Shown: piece after piece, positions 5,588-5,616 of the stretch | How positions within the stretch are numbered: the stretch's first letter is position 1 | Layout: every line of letters starts with the position of its first letter | NCBI GenBank assembly: GCA_002344075.1 | Contig: DDTM01000116.1 | Span: forward strand, 1 to 5,616 | DNA from: Bacteroidetes bacterium UBA2364 | GTDB taxonomy: Bacteria > Bacteroidota > Rhodothermia > Rhodothermales > UBA2364 | Length of the DNA stretch: 5,616 nt | Reading direction: 5' to 3' | The notes under the pieces: model-generated | The model's database searches: none | Seen by the model: only the letters and a program-made list of their open reading frames with translations | What the model was told of the DNA's origin: nothing | Made by a program: the position numbers and the translations under genes

Positions 5588-5616
5588 CTTTTAATTGCAC
5601 CTTCGGGTATTGAAAT
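5588..5616 (+). repeat. Last complete CRISPR repeat in the window
   Basis: A perfect copy ending on the final base of the window. With no decay and no flanking trailer, the array probably continues to the right, although the end of the array could by chance coincide with the cut. Confidence 0.97.

Larger units (their letters stand above)
1..5616 (+). CRISPR. Large CRISPR array interior, 87 repeats and 86 spacers
   Basis: A 29-nt repeat recurs every 63-68 bases across the whole window with no other sequence between units. I read 86 full copies plus one partial copy, all identical. Spacer lengths are 34 (2 spacers), 35 (21), 36 (41), 37 (15), 38 (6) and 39 (1). No spacer is duplicated. The 3' tail ATTGAAAT is typical of Cas6-processed type I and type III repeats, and it sets the transcribed strand as +, with the leader expected to the left. 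The role, known from the family, is to store foreign-DNA tags that are transcribed as one pre-crRNA and cut into guides. The leader, cas genes and a degenerate terminal repeat are all absent, so both ends lie outside the window. Subtype and host cannot be assigned from this sequence alone. Confidence 0.99.

Noticed and set aside
1..5616. Leader, cas genes, tracrRNA or anti-repeat outside the array
   Set aside because: Repeat-spacer units fill every base of the window; there is no room for any of these.

Overview
The whole 5,616-base window is the interior of one large CRISPR array. It holds 86 complete, identical 29-nt repeats, one 21-nt partial repeat at the left edge and 86 unique spacers of 34-39 nt. 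The parts add up exactly: 21 + 86 x 29 + 3,101 spacer bases = 5,616. There is no protein gene, RNA gene, cas gene, leader, transposon or trailer here. Short open frames that cross the array only read through repeats. Spacers are numbered Sp1 to Sp86 from left to right.

The repeat has three parts: an AT-rich 5' arm, a short hairpin (ACC, loop TTCG, GGT) and the 3' tail ATTGAAAT. An ATTGAAA-type tail is a hallmark of repeats used by Cas6-processing type I (I-A/I-B/I-D-like) and type III systems. It implies transcription on the + strand, crRNAs starting with the 8-nt handle AUUGAAAU, a leader and newest spacers to the left of position 1, and older spacers to the right. The subtype cannot be fixed without cas genes. 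The host is a bacterium or archaeon that cannot be named from this window. Many spacers read as stop-free, protein-like peptides in one frame, as expected for phage or plasmid coding targets.

Layout: 1-21 is a repeat cut by the window edge. Positions 22-2102 hold Sp1-Sp32 with their repeats. Positions 2103-2139 (Sp33) carry a strong intrinsic-terminator sequence in the transcribed direction. Positions 2140-4511 hold Sp34-Sp69, including spacers with related targets (Sp50, Sp51, Sp55) and several hairpin spacers. Positions 4512-4546 (Sp70) carry a second, bidirectional terminator. Positions 4547-5616 continue to Sp86 and end exactly at the end of a perfect repeat, so the array very probably continues beyond both edges.

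The most interesting signals lie in the spacers. Terminator-like spacers could truncate the pre-crRNA unless antitermination exists. Some far-apart spacers share near-identical segments in one coding frame with synonymous differences, which suggests repeated sampling of related elements. Two spacers are complementary to the crRNA handle. I see no new enzyme system in this window.
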